A stretch of DNA of 64,000 nucleotides from Azomonas macrocytogenes (GTDB taxonomy: Bacteria > Pseudomonadota > Gammaproteobacteria > Pseudomonadales > Pseudomonadaceae). The notes below the pieces were generated by a model. It ran no database searches. It was not told the origin of the DNA and saw nothing but the letters and a program-made list of their open reading frames with translations. This document shows, piece by piece, positions 37,575-45,383 of the stretch. The translations under genes were made by a program, and so were the position numbers. Within the stretch, counting starts at the first letter, position 1. Every line of letters begins with the position of its first letter. The stretch is from positions 1-64,000 of the forward strand of contig NZ_JACHXI010000021.1 of the NCBI RefSeq assembly GCF_014191985.1, written 5' to 3'.

Positions 37575-39068
37575 TCAACGCGCCAGCATGTGGCCGCGCG
37601 CCTCGAGGTTGACATGCCAGCTCAGCGCTTCGTCGAGCAGATGCGGCGTATGCCCGCCCCTGGCACAGGCCGCCTCGAAGTAAGTGTTCATGGCTTCACG
37701 GTAGGCAGGATGCACACAGTTGGCGATGATCACCCGCGCCCGCTCGCGCGGCGCCAGGCCACGCAGGTCGGCCAGGCCCTGTTCGGTGACCAGGACATCC
37801 ACATCCTGCCCGATATGGTCCACGTGGCTGACCATGGGCACGACGCTGGAAATGGCACCATCCTTGGCGATGGACTTGGTCACGAAGATCGCCATGTGCA
37901 CGTTACGGGCAAAATCGCCTGATCCACCGATACCGTTCATCATGCGTGTCCCGCAGACATGGGTGGAATTGACGTTGCCGTAGATGTCGCATTCCAGCGC
38001 GGTGTTAATCCCGATGATACCGAGGCGACGCGCCAGCTCCGGATGATTGGAGATCTCCTGCGGGCGCAGTACCAGGCGATCCTTGTACTTCTCCAGATCG
38101 CCGAAAACACGTTTGCCACATTCGGCGGACAGGGTGATAGCGCTCCCCGAAGCGAATTTCAGCTTACCGGCATCAATCAATTCGAAGGTCGAATCCTGCA
38201 ATACCTCCGAGTACTGCACCAGGTCCCTGAACGGCGCCTCGATCAGACCGCACATCACCGCATTGGCGATGCTGCCGACCCCGACCTGCAGCGGTGCCAG
38301 GCTACTGCTCAGGCGACCCGCCTCCACTTCCTGCTCGAAGAAGGCGATCAGATGATCGGCTATCGCCTGGGTCTCGGCATCCGGTGGCACGATGGTGGAC
38401 GGTGAATCGACCTTATCGCTGATGACGATACCGGCGATCCGTTGCGGGTCCACGGCGATGGCGGTAGTCCCGATACGGTCGTCAGCATTCACCAGCGGGA
38501 TCGGCTTGCGTCCCGGGCGCTTCTCGGGAATGTAGATATCGTGCAGCCCTTCCCAGTGAGCGCTGCAGGCCGGATTGATCTCGACGATCACCTGCCTGGC
38601 AGACAAGGCCAGGCTGGCCGAATTCCCCACCGATGCGGTCGGCACGATATGGCCCTGCTCGGTGATGGCGGCCGCTTCGATGATGGCGATATCGGGATTT
38701 TCGAGCTGCCCGTGGCGCATCAACTCGACGAGCTCCGACAAGTGCTGGTCGACGAACATGACTTCACCGGCGTTGATGGCCTTGCGCAAGGCGGCATCGG
38801 CCTGGAACGGCATACGCCGTGCCAGCAGCCCGGCTTCGGCCATCAGCCCGTCCAGGCGATTGCCGATACTGGCCCCGGTGATCACATTGATCTTCAAGGG
38901 CTTGCGCCTGGCCCTTTCGACCAGTGCCATGGGCACGGCCTTGGCATCGCCGGCACAACCGAAGCCGCTCAGGCCGACGGTCATACCATCTTTTATCAGG
39001 GCGGCAGCCTCATCGGCGCTTATTATTCTGTCTTGCAGGGAGGACAACCGAATGCGGTCGGAATGCAT
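37575..39068 (-). CDS. Acetyl-CoA hydrolase / succinyl-CoA:acetate CoA-transferase, copy 1
   Basis: A 497-residue class I CoA-transferase of the Ach1/AarC/ScpC type. Seen: ITGASIGNRLDGLMAEAGLLARRMPFQ, the catalytic-glutamate segment VQYSEVLQDS, and the glycine loop NGIGGSGDFARN that closes on CoA. Such enzymes exchange CoA between succinyl-CoA and acetate or propionate, or hydrolyse acetyl-CoA. GAGG stands 6 nt before the ATG. Its paralogue at 43781-45274 has identical length and is about four-fifths identical by eye. Upstream on the same strand lies only the relic of an ETF-QO gene, so this copy has lost its operon partner and perhaps its native promoter. Confidence 0.9.
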   Translation of the reverse strand: MHSDRIRLSSLQDRIISADEAAALIKDGMTVGLSGFGCAGDAKAVPMALVERARRKPLKINVITGASIGNRLDGLMAEAGLLARRMPFQADAALRKAINAGEVMFVDQHLSELVELMRHGQLENPDIAIIEAAAITEQGHIVPTASVGNSASLALSARQVIVEINPACSAHWEGLHDIYIPEKRPGRKPIPLVNADDRIGTTAIAVDPQRIAGIVISDKVDSPSTIVPPDAETQAIADHLIAFFEQEVEAGRLSSSLAPLQVGVGSIANAVMCGLIEAPFRDLVQYSEVLQDSTFELIDAGKLKFASGSAITLSAECGKRVFGDLEKYKDRLVLRPQEISNHPELARRLGIIGINTALECDIYGNVNSTHVCGTRMMNGIGGSGDFARNVHMAIFVTKSIAKDGAISSVVPMVSHVDHIGQDVDVLVTEQGLADLRGLAPRERARVIIANCVHPAYREAMNTYFEAACARGGHTPHLLDEALSWHVNLEARGHMLAR

Positions 39069-39174
39069 GGAAAACCTCGTGTATTTATAGTTGTCGGTAC
39101 GAGAAAAACGCTCTGTAGTCTTTCGCTACTTTTGCTACATAAAACCAATAAAGCACAAGTCGCCGATGGTCGAA

Positions 39175-39622
39175 TCACATGTTCGGATAGTTCGGCCCAC
39201 CCCCTCCTTCGGGCGTCGTCCAGACGGCCGGATCCTTGATATCGCAGGTCTTGCAGTGCAGGCAGTTCTGCGCATTGATCTGGAAGGCCCAGCCACCCCG
39301 CTCGTCACCGATCACCTCGTACACGCCCGCCGGGCAGTAGCGCTGGGCCGGCTCGGCATAGCACGGCAGGTTCCTTTGCAGCGGGATCGAGGCATCCTCG
39401 AGCACCAGGTGGCAGGGCTGGTTTTCCGCGTGGTTGGTATGGAGAGGAATACCGAGCTGAGCTTGTCGAAACTCAGCACGCCATCCGGCCTGGGATAGGC
39501 GATGGGCGAGCAGTCGGCGCCGGGCCGCAGCCGCCCTTGGCGATCACCCGCGCCCCGTAGGAGACCCGCTTGCCGCCTTCCAGGTAGTGCCTGAACAGCG
39601 GGTGATGCATCATCCGCTGGAA
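39175..39622 (-). pseudogene. Degraded ETF-ubiquinone oxidoreductase gene relic
   Basis: The 39175-39405 end encodes the C-terminal iron-sulfur domain ([30 protein letters not shown]) of ETF-QO, nearly identical to the intact gene at 45384-47033. Three lesions are visible against that copy. First, loss of nine bases removes Gln-Asn-Ile after KDPA. Second, a single-base deletion near 39440 shifts the frame. Third, an internal deletion of about 360 bp near 39526-39540 joins regions that in the intact copy lie near 45750 and 46110, with GCCG at both edges. Similarity ends abruptly after CGCTGGAA at 39622, where the island begins. Confidence 0.9.
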
Positions 39623-39639
39623 CCCGCGGCCAGCGACCT

Positions 39640-39962
39640 CAGCCGGCAGTTGAGTAAGAGGTAGGGCGTAGTCAGATTATTTCCTTGCCTTGCTTCTCCT
39701 CACCGAACCGGACATGCACCTTTCAATGCATCAGACTCTCCGCTTAAACGTTGGCGAACGCCATAGCCACTTCAGTGAAGCGCGAGGTCCATGTATTCCT
39801 GGGTTCCGATCTCAGGTAGGGATTACCTTCGGGTAGGCGCCACCGGAACAGCTCCTTACCTTGCCCAACTAACCGATATAGCGTTTCAGCGCCAAGCTTG
39901 CCGTTGTTAGTCTGGCCAACTGGCCGTTGATGCGCATGGCTTGCCGAAAGAATTTGTAGCAC
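39640..39962 (-). mobile_element. 3' remnant of a group II intron (domain V at 39705-39738)
   Basis: On the minus strand, 39738 to 39705 reads as a 34-nt group II intron domain V. It has GAGUC at the 5' strand, GGUUC at the 3' strand, a GAAA tetraloop, and a two-base bulge between the lower and upper stems. The following GGTGAGGAGAAGC...CTACTCAAC-like stretch fits domain VI and the intron 3' end, running up to the edge of the ETF-QO relic. Upstream sequence to about 39962 could be the end of an intron-encoded protein or domain I-IV RNA (a 72-codon frame at 39744-39962 is not recognisable). The rest of the intron, including any reverse transcriptase, is missing. Confidence 0.6.
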
Positions 39963-40021
39963 TTTTATTTATATATTTTTTAATCTTATCGTTTCATGTG
40001 AAATTTTCTAGGTAAATACTA

Positions 40022-40051
40022 TTGACCTGCAATATGCCGCATAAATGATAC
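40022..40051 (+). promoter_or_regulatory. Candidate promoter of the secretion operon
   Basis: TTGACC (40022-40027) is a good -35 box, followed at 16-18 bp by AT-rich, poorly defined -10 candidates (AATGAT or TGATAC). It lies in the very AT-rich 39963-40198 spacer, upstream of the ABC gene. No small precursor-peptide gene with a ribosome binding site was found in the spacer. Confidence 0.3.
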
Positions 40052-40198
40052 AAAAGATTTACTTGTGATTGATATGAAAATCATGACATCTTTATTTGGC
40101 GAGCGGATACTTATATTTTATATTAAAGAATCATGCTGACAATTAAGTTTAATACGCTCGCTCAAAGAATTTGTTATGAAGAGGTTAAATTAATATAT

Positions 40199-41236
40199 AT
40201 GGCAGATCATACACAGTTTACTCTGTCGCATTTTTCCGTATTTTTAAGACGAATTGTATCCAACGAGAAAAAATTATACCAAGCCACAATCGTTTATAGC
40301 ATTGCCATTAGCTTGCTGATTTTGATTGTGCCTGTGGCAATTCAAACAGTGATCAACACGGTTGCCAATTCAGCACAAGATTTGTCATTACTTATTTTGG
40401 TGGCGGGCGTTTTATTACTGCTTGTTATTGCCGCCTTGTTTTATGCCCTGCAAATTTACGTCATGGAGCTTTTCCAAAGACGCTTCTTTGCTCGTACAGT
40501 AGCTGAAATTGTAACCTCGATTTCCAACATTGCCGGAGATGTAGAAAACAGCATTAAAAGTAATGGGCTTGTAGAGCGGTACTTTGAAATCATGTTTGTT
40601 CAACAATCTGTACCAAATTTAATTGTTGGTGGAGTTTCTCTCTTGCTGCGCATGATTGTTGGCCTGTTAGTTGTTTCGTTCTACCACCCTTTCTTGTTTA
40701 TGTTTAGTATTATTTTTGCTACGAGCTGTTTGATTATATGGCGCTTATGTCATCGTGATATGTATAATGGGGCTTATTCAGTTTCACTCGAAAAATACAA
40801 TATGGCTAACGCATTAGAGCGTTTAGTTGATAAAGAGTTTCCTTTTGAAACCGATGCACGTAAAGATATATCTTTAGTCAATATCGACAGATTAAATAAC
40901 GATTATATTTCTGCTCGCAAGGAATATTTCAGGACGTACTTAAGGCAAAATTTAGGATTTTTATTAGTTTATGTTTTAGCTAATGGTGGCTTGCTCGCAC
41001 TTGGAGGTTGGCTTGTCCTTCAGGAGCAATTGTCACTCGGACAATTGGTTGCTGCTGAATTAATTTTGTCAACCATTTTCGCAAGTCTTCCGTGGCTTGG
41101 TTACTATCTAAAGCTGTATTATGAATTATGTGTTTCTGCAAGAAAGCTTGATGATTTAATCCGACATCCTGCCAAGCTTCTAAATGACAAGGAGGAAAAA
41201 AATGACGGAGATTTCTCCAGTTTTCATTTCTTATAA
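40199..41236 (+). CDS. ABC exporter transmembrane-domain protein lacking an ATPase domain
   Basis: A 345-residue membrane protein (ATG at 40199; an in-frame ATG at 40133 is possible, neither has a strong Shine-Dalgarno). It begins MADHTQFTLSHFSVFLRRIV, then about six hydrophobic helices in the spacing of type I exporter membrane domains (QATIVYSIAISLLILIVPVA, LLLLVIAALFYALQIYVMEL, LLLRMIVGLLVVSFYH, FMFSIIFATSCLIIW, FLLVYVLANGGLLALGGWLV). It ends at SARKLDDLIRHPAKLL, where a nucleotide-binding domain would normally begin. No Walker A, ABC signature or Walker B is present here or in the two following genes. The next gene starts inside its 3' end with a strong ribosome binding site, so the short form looks native. 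AT-rich codons contrast with all flanking genes. Confidence 0.82.
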   Translation: MADHTQFTLSHFSVFLRRIVSNEKKLYQATIVYSIAISLLILIVPVAIQTVINTVANSAQDLSLLILVAGVLLLLVIAALFYALQIYVMELFQRRFFARTVAEIVTSISNIAGDVENSIKSNGLVERYFEIMFVQQSVPNLIVGGVSLLLRMIVGLLVVSFYHPFLFMFSIIFATSCLIIWRLCHRDMYNGAYSVSLEKYNMANALERLVDKEFPFETDARKDISLVNIDRLNNDYISARKEYFRTYLRQNLGFLLVYVLANGGLLALGGWLVLQEQLSLGQLVAAELILSTIFASLPWLGYYLKLYYELCVSARKLDDLIRHPAKLLNDKEEKNDGDFSSFHFL

Positions 41237-42209
41237 AAATATAAAAATGCCTCGCCCTTTGATGATTTTATGCATCATGCTTGTCGGGTTGATTATTATG
41301 AGCGCCCTTATTCTCATGTATGTGCCATGGGTTCAAACATCGCACGGTATGGGGCGAATTGTTTCTTTGGCACCAAACGGAAAAGTACAATTCATCCATG
41401 CTTTGGTGAAGGGGCGTATTCATAAATGGCATATTCGCGATGGTAGTATCGTGAAAAAGGGCGATGTCATTGCCGAGATCGTTGATAATGACCCGCTGTT
41501 TTTGGACAGATTGCAAGCACAGAAAAACAGCTTTACTGCCGCGAAAAATGCTGCAGGAATTGCTACAGAAACAGCATTAACCAATGTGCATAGACAAGAG
41601 CAACTCCATAAACAAGGTTTAGCAGCCCGTAAGGATGTTGAAAATGCGAGAATTAAATATGAATCTTGGTTAGCAAAACTGGCAGAAGCCGAGAGTAAAG
41701 TTGCTAGTGCCGAAGTAATGCTCTCACGTCAAACAAGACAAAAGATTATCGCCCCCCAAGATGGACAAATCTTAAACACATTTGCAGGTGATACAGCAAC
41801 CCTCGTAAAAGAAGGCGATGTTTTAGCAGAGTTCTTACCTGTTAATTTAGATATCGGGATTGCCCTTGATATAGCAGGAATGGATATACCCCTTGTGCGT
41901 TTAGGGCAAAAAGTTCGCTTGCGATTTGATGGATGGCCAGCTATGCAATTTAGTGGATGGCCAACCACATCGGTTGGTACGTTTGGTGGTGTAGTTAGCA
42001 TCATTGACCCAGCAATTTCTCCGACTGGGAAATTTCGCGTCATTATTTCAAAGCCAAAAGATGAATATTGGCCACCTGAAAAACTTTTGCGTGTTGGGGT
42101 AAGGGTTCAAGGCTGGATACTATTAGAAACTGTTTCCCTAGGATATGAAATATGGCGACAGCTTAATGGGTTTCCACCTGAGTTTCCTGTAAATACTACC
42201 AATAACTAA
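41202..42209 (+). CDS. HlyD-family membrane fusion (periplasmic adaptor) protein
   Basis: A 335-residue adaptor. The ATG at 41202 has AAGGAGG at 6-nt spacing and overlaps the preceding gene by 35 nt. Layout: a short cytoplasmic tail, one membrane helix (about 16-42), a first lipoyl half-motif IHALVKGRIHKWHIRDGSIVKKGD, a coiled-coil hairpin rich in Ala/Lys/Glu (about 85-170), the second lipoyl half IIAPQDGQILNTF, and a C-terminal beta-barrel with VRLRFDGWPAMQFSGWP and a PTGKFRV strand. Such proteins bridge an inner-membrane exporter to a TolC-like channel. It lies between the ABC membrane protein and the TolC-like gene, completing a tripartite exporter apart from the ATPase. Confidence 0.9.
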   Translation: MTEISPVFISYKNIKMPRPLMILCIMLVGLIIMSALILMYVPWVQTSHGMGRIVSLAPNGKVQFIHALVKGRIHKWHIRDGSIVKKGDVIAEIVDNDPLFLDRLQAQKNSFTAAKNAAGIATETALTNVHRQEQLHKQGLAARKDVENARIKYESWLAKLAEAESKVASAEVMLSRQTRQKIIAPQDGQILNTFAGDTATLVKEGDVLAEFLPVNLDIGIALDIAGMDIPLVRLGQKVRLRFDGWPAMQFSGWPTTSVGTFGGVVSIIDPAISPTGKFRVIISKPKDEYWPPEKLLRVGVRVQGWILLETVSLGYEIWRQLNGFPPEFPVNTTNN

Positions 42210-42230
42210 GTAAGAAGGGTTATACACTTT

Positions 42231-43646
42231 ATGCGTAATTTTTTGGCTTCCACAGCAGGAATTTTCTCAGTTTGCTCTTCTGCCTATAGTTTGACCTTGG
42301 AACAAGTACTTAGTTCATCGGCAACGCACTATCCGAAAATTCTATCTTCTTTGCAGAAGATAGAGTCAGGTGATGCAGAAAAGCAAATAGCACAAGGGGC
42401 GTTTGATTGGGAAGTACAACAGAAAATCATGCGCCGCTCGCACACATACGATGGGCGTTATGCTGATACGCAGGTTACGCGTCGTTTTTATGATAATAAC
42501 ATGCGTCTTTATTTTGGCTATCGCATATCAAAAGATTACTTACCATCTTATGAAGATGCCATGAATACATATCGTGGGGGGGAGTTTAATGTGGGGGTTA
42601 TGTTCTCTCTTCTCAAGGACAGAACAATCGACAAGGATAGATATAATGTCAGACAATCAGAATTGACTGCTAAAAAGGCACAAAATGAAATGCGCCTTAC
42701 ACAGCTCAAGACACAGTACCAGGCCATGAACGCTTATTTAGAATGGATTGCCCTTGGGAAATCCATTCAATCCATGCGTTACTTATTAGAATTATCTGAA
42801 AAAAGACAAGTTGCCTTTGAGAAGAAAAACAAACATGGTGATATCGCCGAAATTTATTTAACGGAAAACCAGCAATATATTCTAAAGCGTCAGATTGAAA
42901 TCAATCAAATGGAACAAGAATGGCAAAATTCTGCAGTTTACCTTAGCTTGTTTTGGCGTGATGAAATGGGCAATTCAAACGTTCCAACACCGTTGGATAT
43001 GCCACATGATTTTCCTGATAAGCCATCAATTGATAAGAATAAACTTATCCATGATATGGCATACTTGCAATCACAAAGCCCTGACATAATCGCCATTGAT
43101 ATGGAACAATCAAAACTCGATAATACAATCGAGTTAGGAGAAAATAGCCTTTTGCCCAAAGTCGATGTTGTCCTAGAGGGGACACATAATGTCGGTGGTC
43201 AAAAGAGTTCACCTGCAGGGAATGATGTGAAAATTGGTTTGTCTATTACAATTCCATTAGAGCGTAACATTGCCGAGGGAAAAATTCGCAAGGCAGAGGC
43301 TGAAAAAAATCGTTTGGAATATGAACAAAAATTAGTCGCCGAGCAAATTGCCACGCAGTTAAAAACCATTGCTAGCAACTATGCAATGATTGAAAAGTAT
43401 CAAAACCTTATTTCGAAAGAAGTTGCCCTTGCTGAAGTAATGCAACAGGCTGAATATAGCAAGTTCAAAGAAGGTTTATCAGATTTATTTGTAGTCAACC
43501 TGCGGGAAGAAAAAACCATCGAGGCACAATTAAAACTCATCAAGGCCCAGCTTGATTTTTGGAAGAATATTTCAAACTACTACTTCTCGACGATGAATTA
43601 TAGTTCGCTATATATAAAACAATATTCATACTCAAGCAATAATTGA
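42231..43646 (+). CDS. TolC-like outer-membrane efflux protein
   Basis: A 471-residue protein with a signal peptide (MRNFLASTAGIFSVCSSAYS) followed by SLTLEQVLSSSATHYP, the usual TolC-type first helix. Two long coiled-coil halves are visible: YNVRQSELTAKKAQNEMRLT through QMEQEWQNSA, and IRKAEAEKNRLEYEQKLVAEQ through LKLIKAQLDFWKN, as in the duplicated OEP domain. Outer-membrane strands lie near 95-130 and 320-345. It follows the HlyD gene by 21 nt. It is AT-rich like its two partners, and the AT-rich DNA ends about 50 nt past its stop, so the three genes came in together. Confidence 0.87.
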   Translation: MRNFLASTAGIFSVCSSAYSLTLEQVLSSSATHYPKILSSLQKIESGDAEKQIAQGAFDWEVQQKIMRRSHTYDGRYADTQVTRRFYDNNMRLYFGYRISKDYLPSYEDAMNTYRGGEFNVGVMFSLLKDRTIDKDRYNVRQSELTAKKAQNEMRLTQLKTQYQAMNAYLEWIALGKSIQSMRYLLELSEKRQVAFEKKNKHGDIAEIYLTENQQYILKRQIEINQMEQEWQNSAVYLSLFWRDEMGNSNVPTPLDMPHDFPDKPSIDKNKLIHDMAYLQSQSPDIIAIDMEQSKLDNTIELGENSLLPKVDVVLEGTHNVGGQKSSPAGNDVKIGLSITIPLERNIAEGKIRKAEAEKNRLEYEQKLVAEQIATQLKTIASNYAMIEKYQNLISKEVALAEVMQQAEYSKFKEGLSDLFVVNLREEKTIEAQLKLIKAQLDFWKNISNYYFSTMNYSSLYIKQYSYSSNN

Positions 43647-43780
43647 CTTTTCTCACAGGCCAAGAAAACTCTGAAAAAAACTTTTCTCAAAAAAATGCAA
43701 TCCGGTAGCCATGCGGCCTCCAGATCGGCATCGCTGTTTTCTGGCCCGGAGCGATTCGTCGCCGCTGTTTTCAGCAGGTT

Positions 43781-45274
43781 TCAACGGGCCAGCATCTGGC
43801 CGTGCCGCGCCAGATTGATGTGCCACTCCAGCGCCCGCTCGATCAGGTGCGGAGTGTGCCCGCCCCTGGCACAGGCGGCCTCGAAGTAGGCATTCAGGGC
43901 GCTGCGATAGTCCGGGTGCACGCAGTTGTCGATGACCACTCGCGCCCGCTCCCGTGGCGCCAGTCCGCGCAGGTCGGCCAGGCCCTGCTCGGTGACCAGG
44001 ATGTCCACGTCGTGCTCCGTATGGTCGACGTGACCGGCCATCGGCACCACGCTGGAGATGGCCCCGCCCTTGGCGATGGACTTGGTCACGAAGATCGACA
44101 GATGCGCGCTGCGGGCGAAATCCCCGGAGCCGCCGATGCCGTTCATCATCCGCGTGCCACCGACATGGGTGGAATTCACATTGCCGTAGATATCGAACTC
44201 CAGCGCCGTGTTGATGCCGATCACCCCCAGCCGCCGCGCCACTTCGGGATGGTTGGAGATTTCCTGCGGACGCAGCACCAGGCGGTCCTTGTACTTCTCC
44301 AGGTTGCCGAAGACCCGCTGGCCGCACTCGCCCGACAGAGTGATGGAGCAGCCGGAGGCGAACAGCAGCTTGCCGGCGTCGAACAGTGCGAAGGTGGAGT
44401 CCTGCAATACTTCAGAGTACTGCACCAGGTTGTTGAAGGGCGCATCGACCAGCCCGTGCATCACCGCGTTGGCGATGCTGCCGACACCGACCTGCAAGGG
44501 CGCCAGGCTGGCGCCCAGGCGGCCCGCTTCCACTTCCTGCTCGAAGAAGGCGATCAAATGGTCGGCGATGGCCTGGGTTTCCTCGTCCGGCGGCAGGATG
44601 GGCAGGGCCGTCTCGGGCGTGTCGCAGATGACGATGGCGGCGATCTTCGCCGGATCGATGGCGATGGCCGGGGCGCCGATGCGATCGTCCGGCCTGACCA
44701 GGGGGATCGGCGCGCGATCGGGACGGGTTTCCGGGATGTAGATATCGTGCAGCCCTTCCATGTGCGGACTACAGGCGAGGTTGAGTTCGACGATCACCTG
44801 CCGGGCGAACGCCGCGAAACTGGCCGAGTTGCCCACCGACGACGTCGGCACGATATGGCCCTGCTCGGTGATCGCCACCGCCTCGATCACCGCGACGTCC
44901 GGTGCCTTGAGTTGACCGTGGCGGATCTGCTCGATCAGTTCCGAGAGGTGCTGGTCGACGAACATCACCTGGCCCTCATTGATCGCCCTGCGCAGCACGG
45001 GATCGCCCTGGAATGGCATGCGCCGGGCGAGCAGCCCGGCCTCGCTCATCAGCCCGTCGAGGCCCCGGCCGAGGCTGGCGCCGGTGACCAGGTCGATCTT
45101 CAAGGGATGCTGTCTGGCGCGCTCGACCAGCGCCAGGGGAACGGCCTTGGCGTCGCCCGCGCCGCCGAAACCGCTGATACCGACGGTCATGCCGTCCTCG
45201 ATCAGCAGGGCCGCCTCGGCGGCGCTCATGATGCGATCGTTCAAGGAAGACAAACGGATACGCTCGGAGTACAT
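43781..45274 (-). CDS. Acetyl-CoA hydrolase / succinyl-CoA:acetate CoA-transferase, copy 2
   Basis: A 497-residue class I CoA-transferase with the same landmarks as copy 1: VTGASLGRGLDGLMSEAGLL, the VQYSEVLQDS glutamate segment and NGIGGSGDFARS. ACGAGG lies before the ATG at 45274; the frame extends 24 codons upstream without support. It is the last gene of the leftward fadB-acyl-CoA dehydrogenase-etfB-etfA-ETF-QO series, 109 nt after the ETF-QO gene, so it probably handles CoA esters made by that oxidation pathway. Its codons are more GC-biased than those of copy 1, so the copies have diverged, or one was acquired from a relative. Confidence 0.92.
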   Translation of the reverse strand: MYSERIRLSSLNDRIMSAAEAALLIEDGMTVGISGFGGAGDAKAVPLALVERARQHPLKIDLVTGASLGRGLDGLMSEAGLLARRMPFQGDPVLRRAINEGQVMFVDQHLSELIEQIRHGQLKAPDVAVIEAVAITEQGHIVPTSSVGNSASFAAFARQVIVELNLACSPHMEGLHDIYIPETRPDRAPIPLVRPDDRIGAPAIAIDPAKIAAIVICDTPETALPILPPDEETQAIADHLIAFFEQEVEAGRLGASLAPLQVGVGSIANAVMHGLVDAPFNNLVQYSEVLQDSTFALFDAGKLLFASGCSITLSGECGQRVFGNLEKYKDRLVLRPQEISNHPEVARRLGVIGINTALEFDIYGNVNSTHVGGTRMMNGIGGSGDFARSAHLSIFVTKSIAKGGAISSVVPMAGHVDHTEHDVDILVTEQGLADLRGLAPRERARVVIDNCVHPDYRSALNAYFEAACARGGHTPHLIERALEWHINLARHGQMLAR

Positions 45275-45383
45275 AAAAACCTCGTGATCATTATAGTTAT
45301 TTGCCGAAGAAGCCTCGCTGCACCGACACGGTTCGCTGCCGCCCATGGCAAGCCCCGGCCTGGCCGCGCGGGCCGCAGCAGGG

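Noticed and set aside
40133-40198. Upstream ATG extending the ABC membrane protein by 22 residues
   Set aside because: The extension has no role in the usual layout before TM1; kept only as an alternative start.
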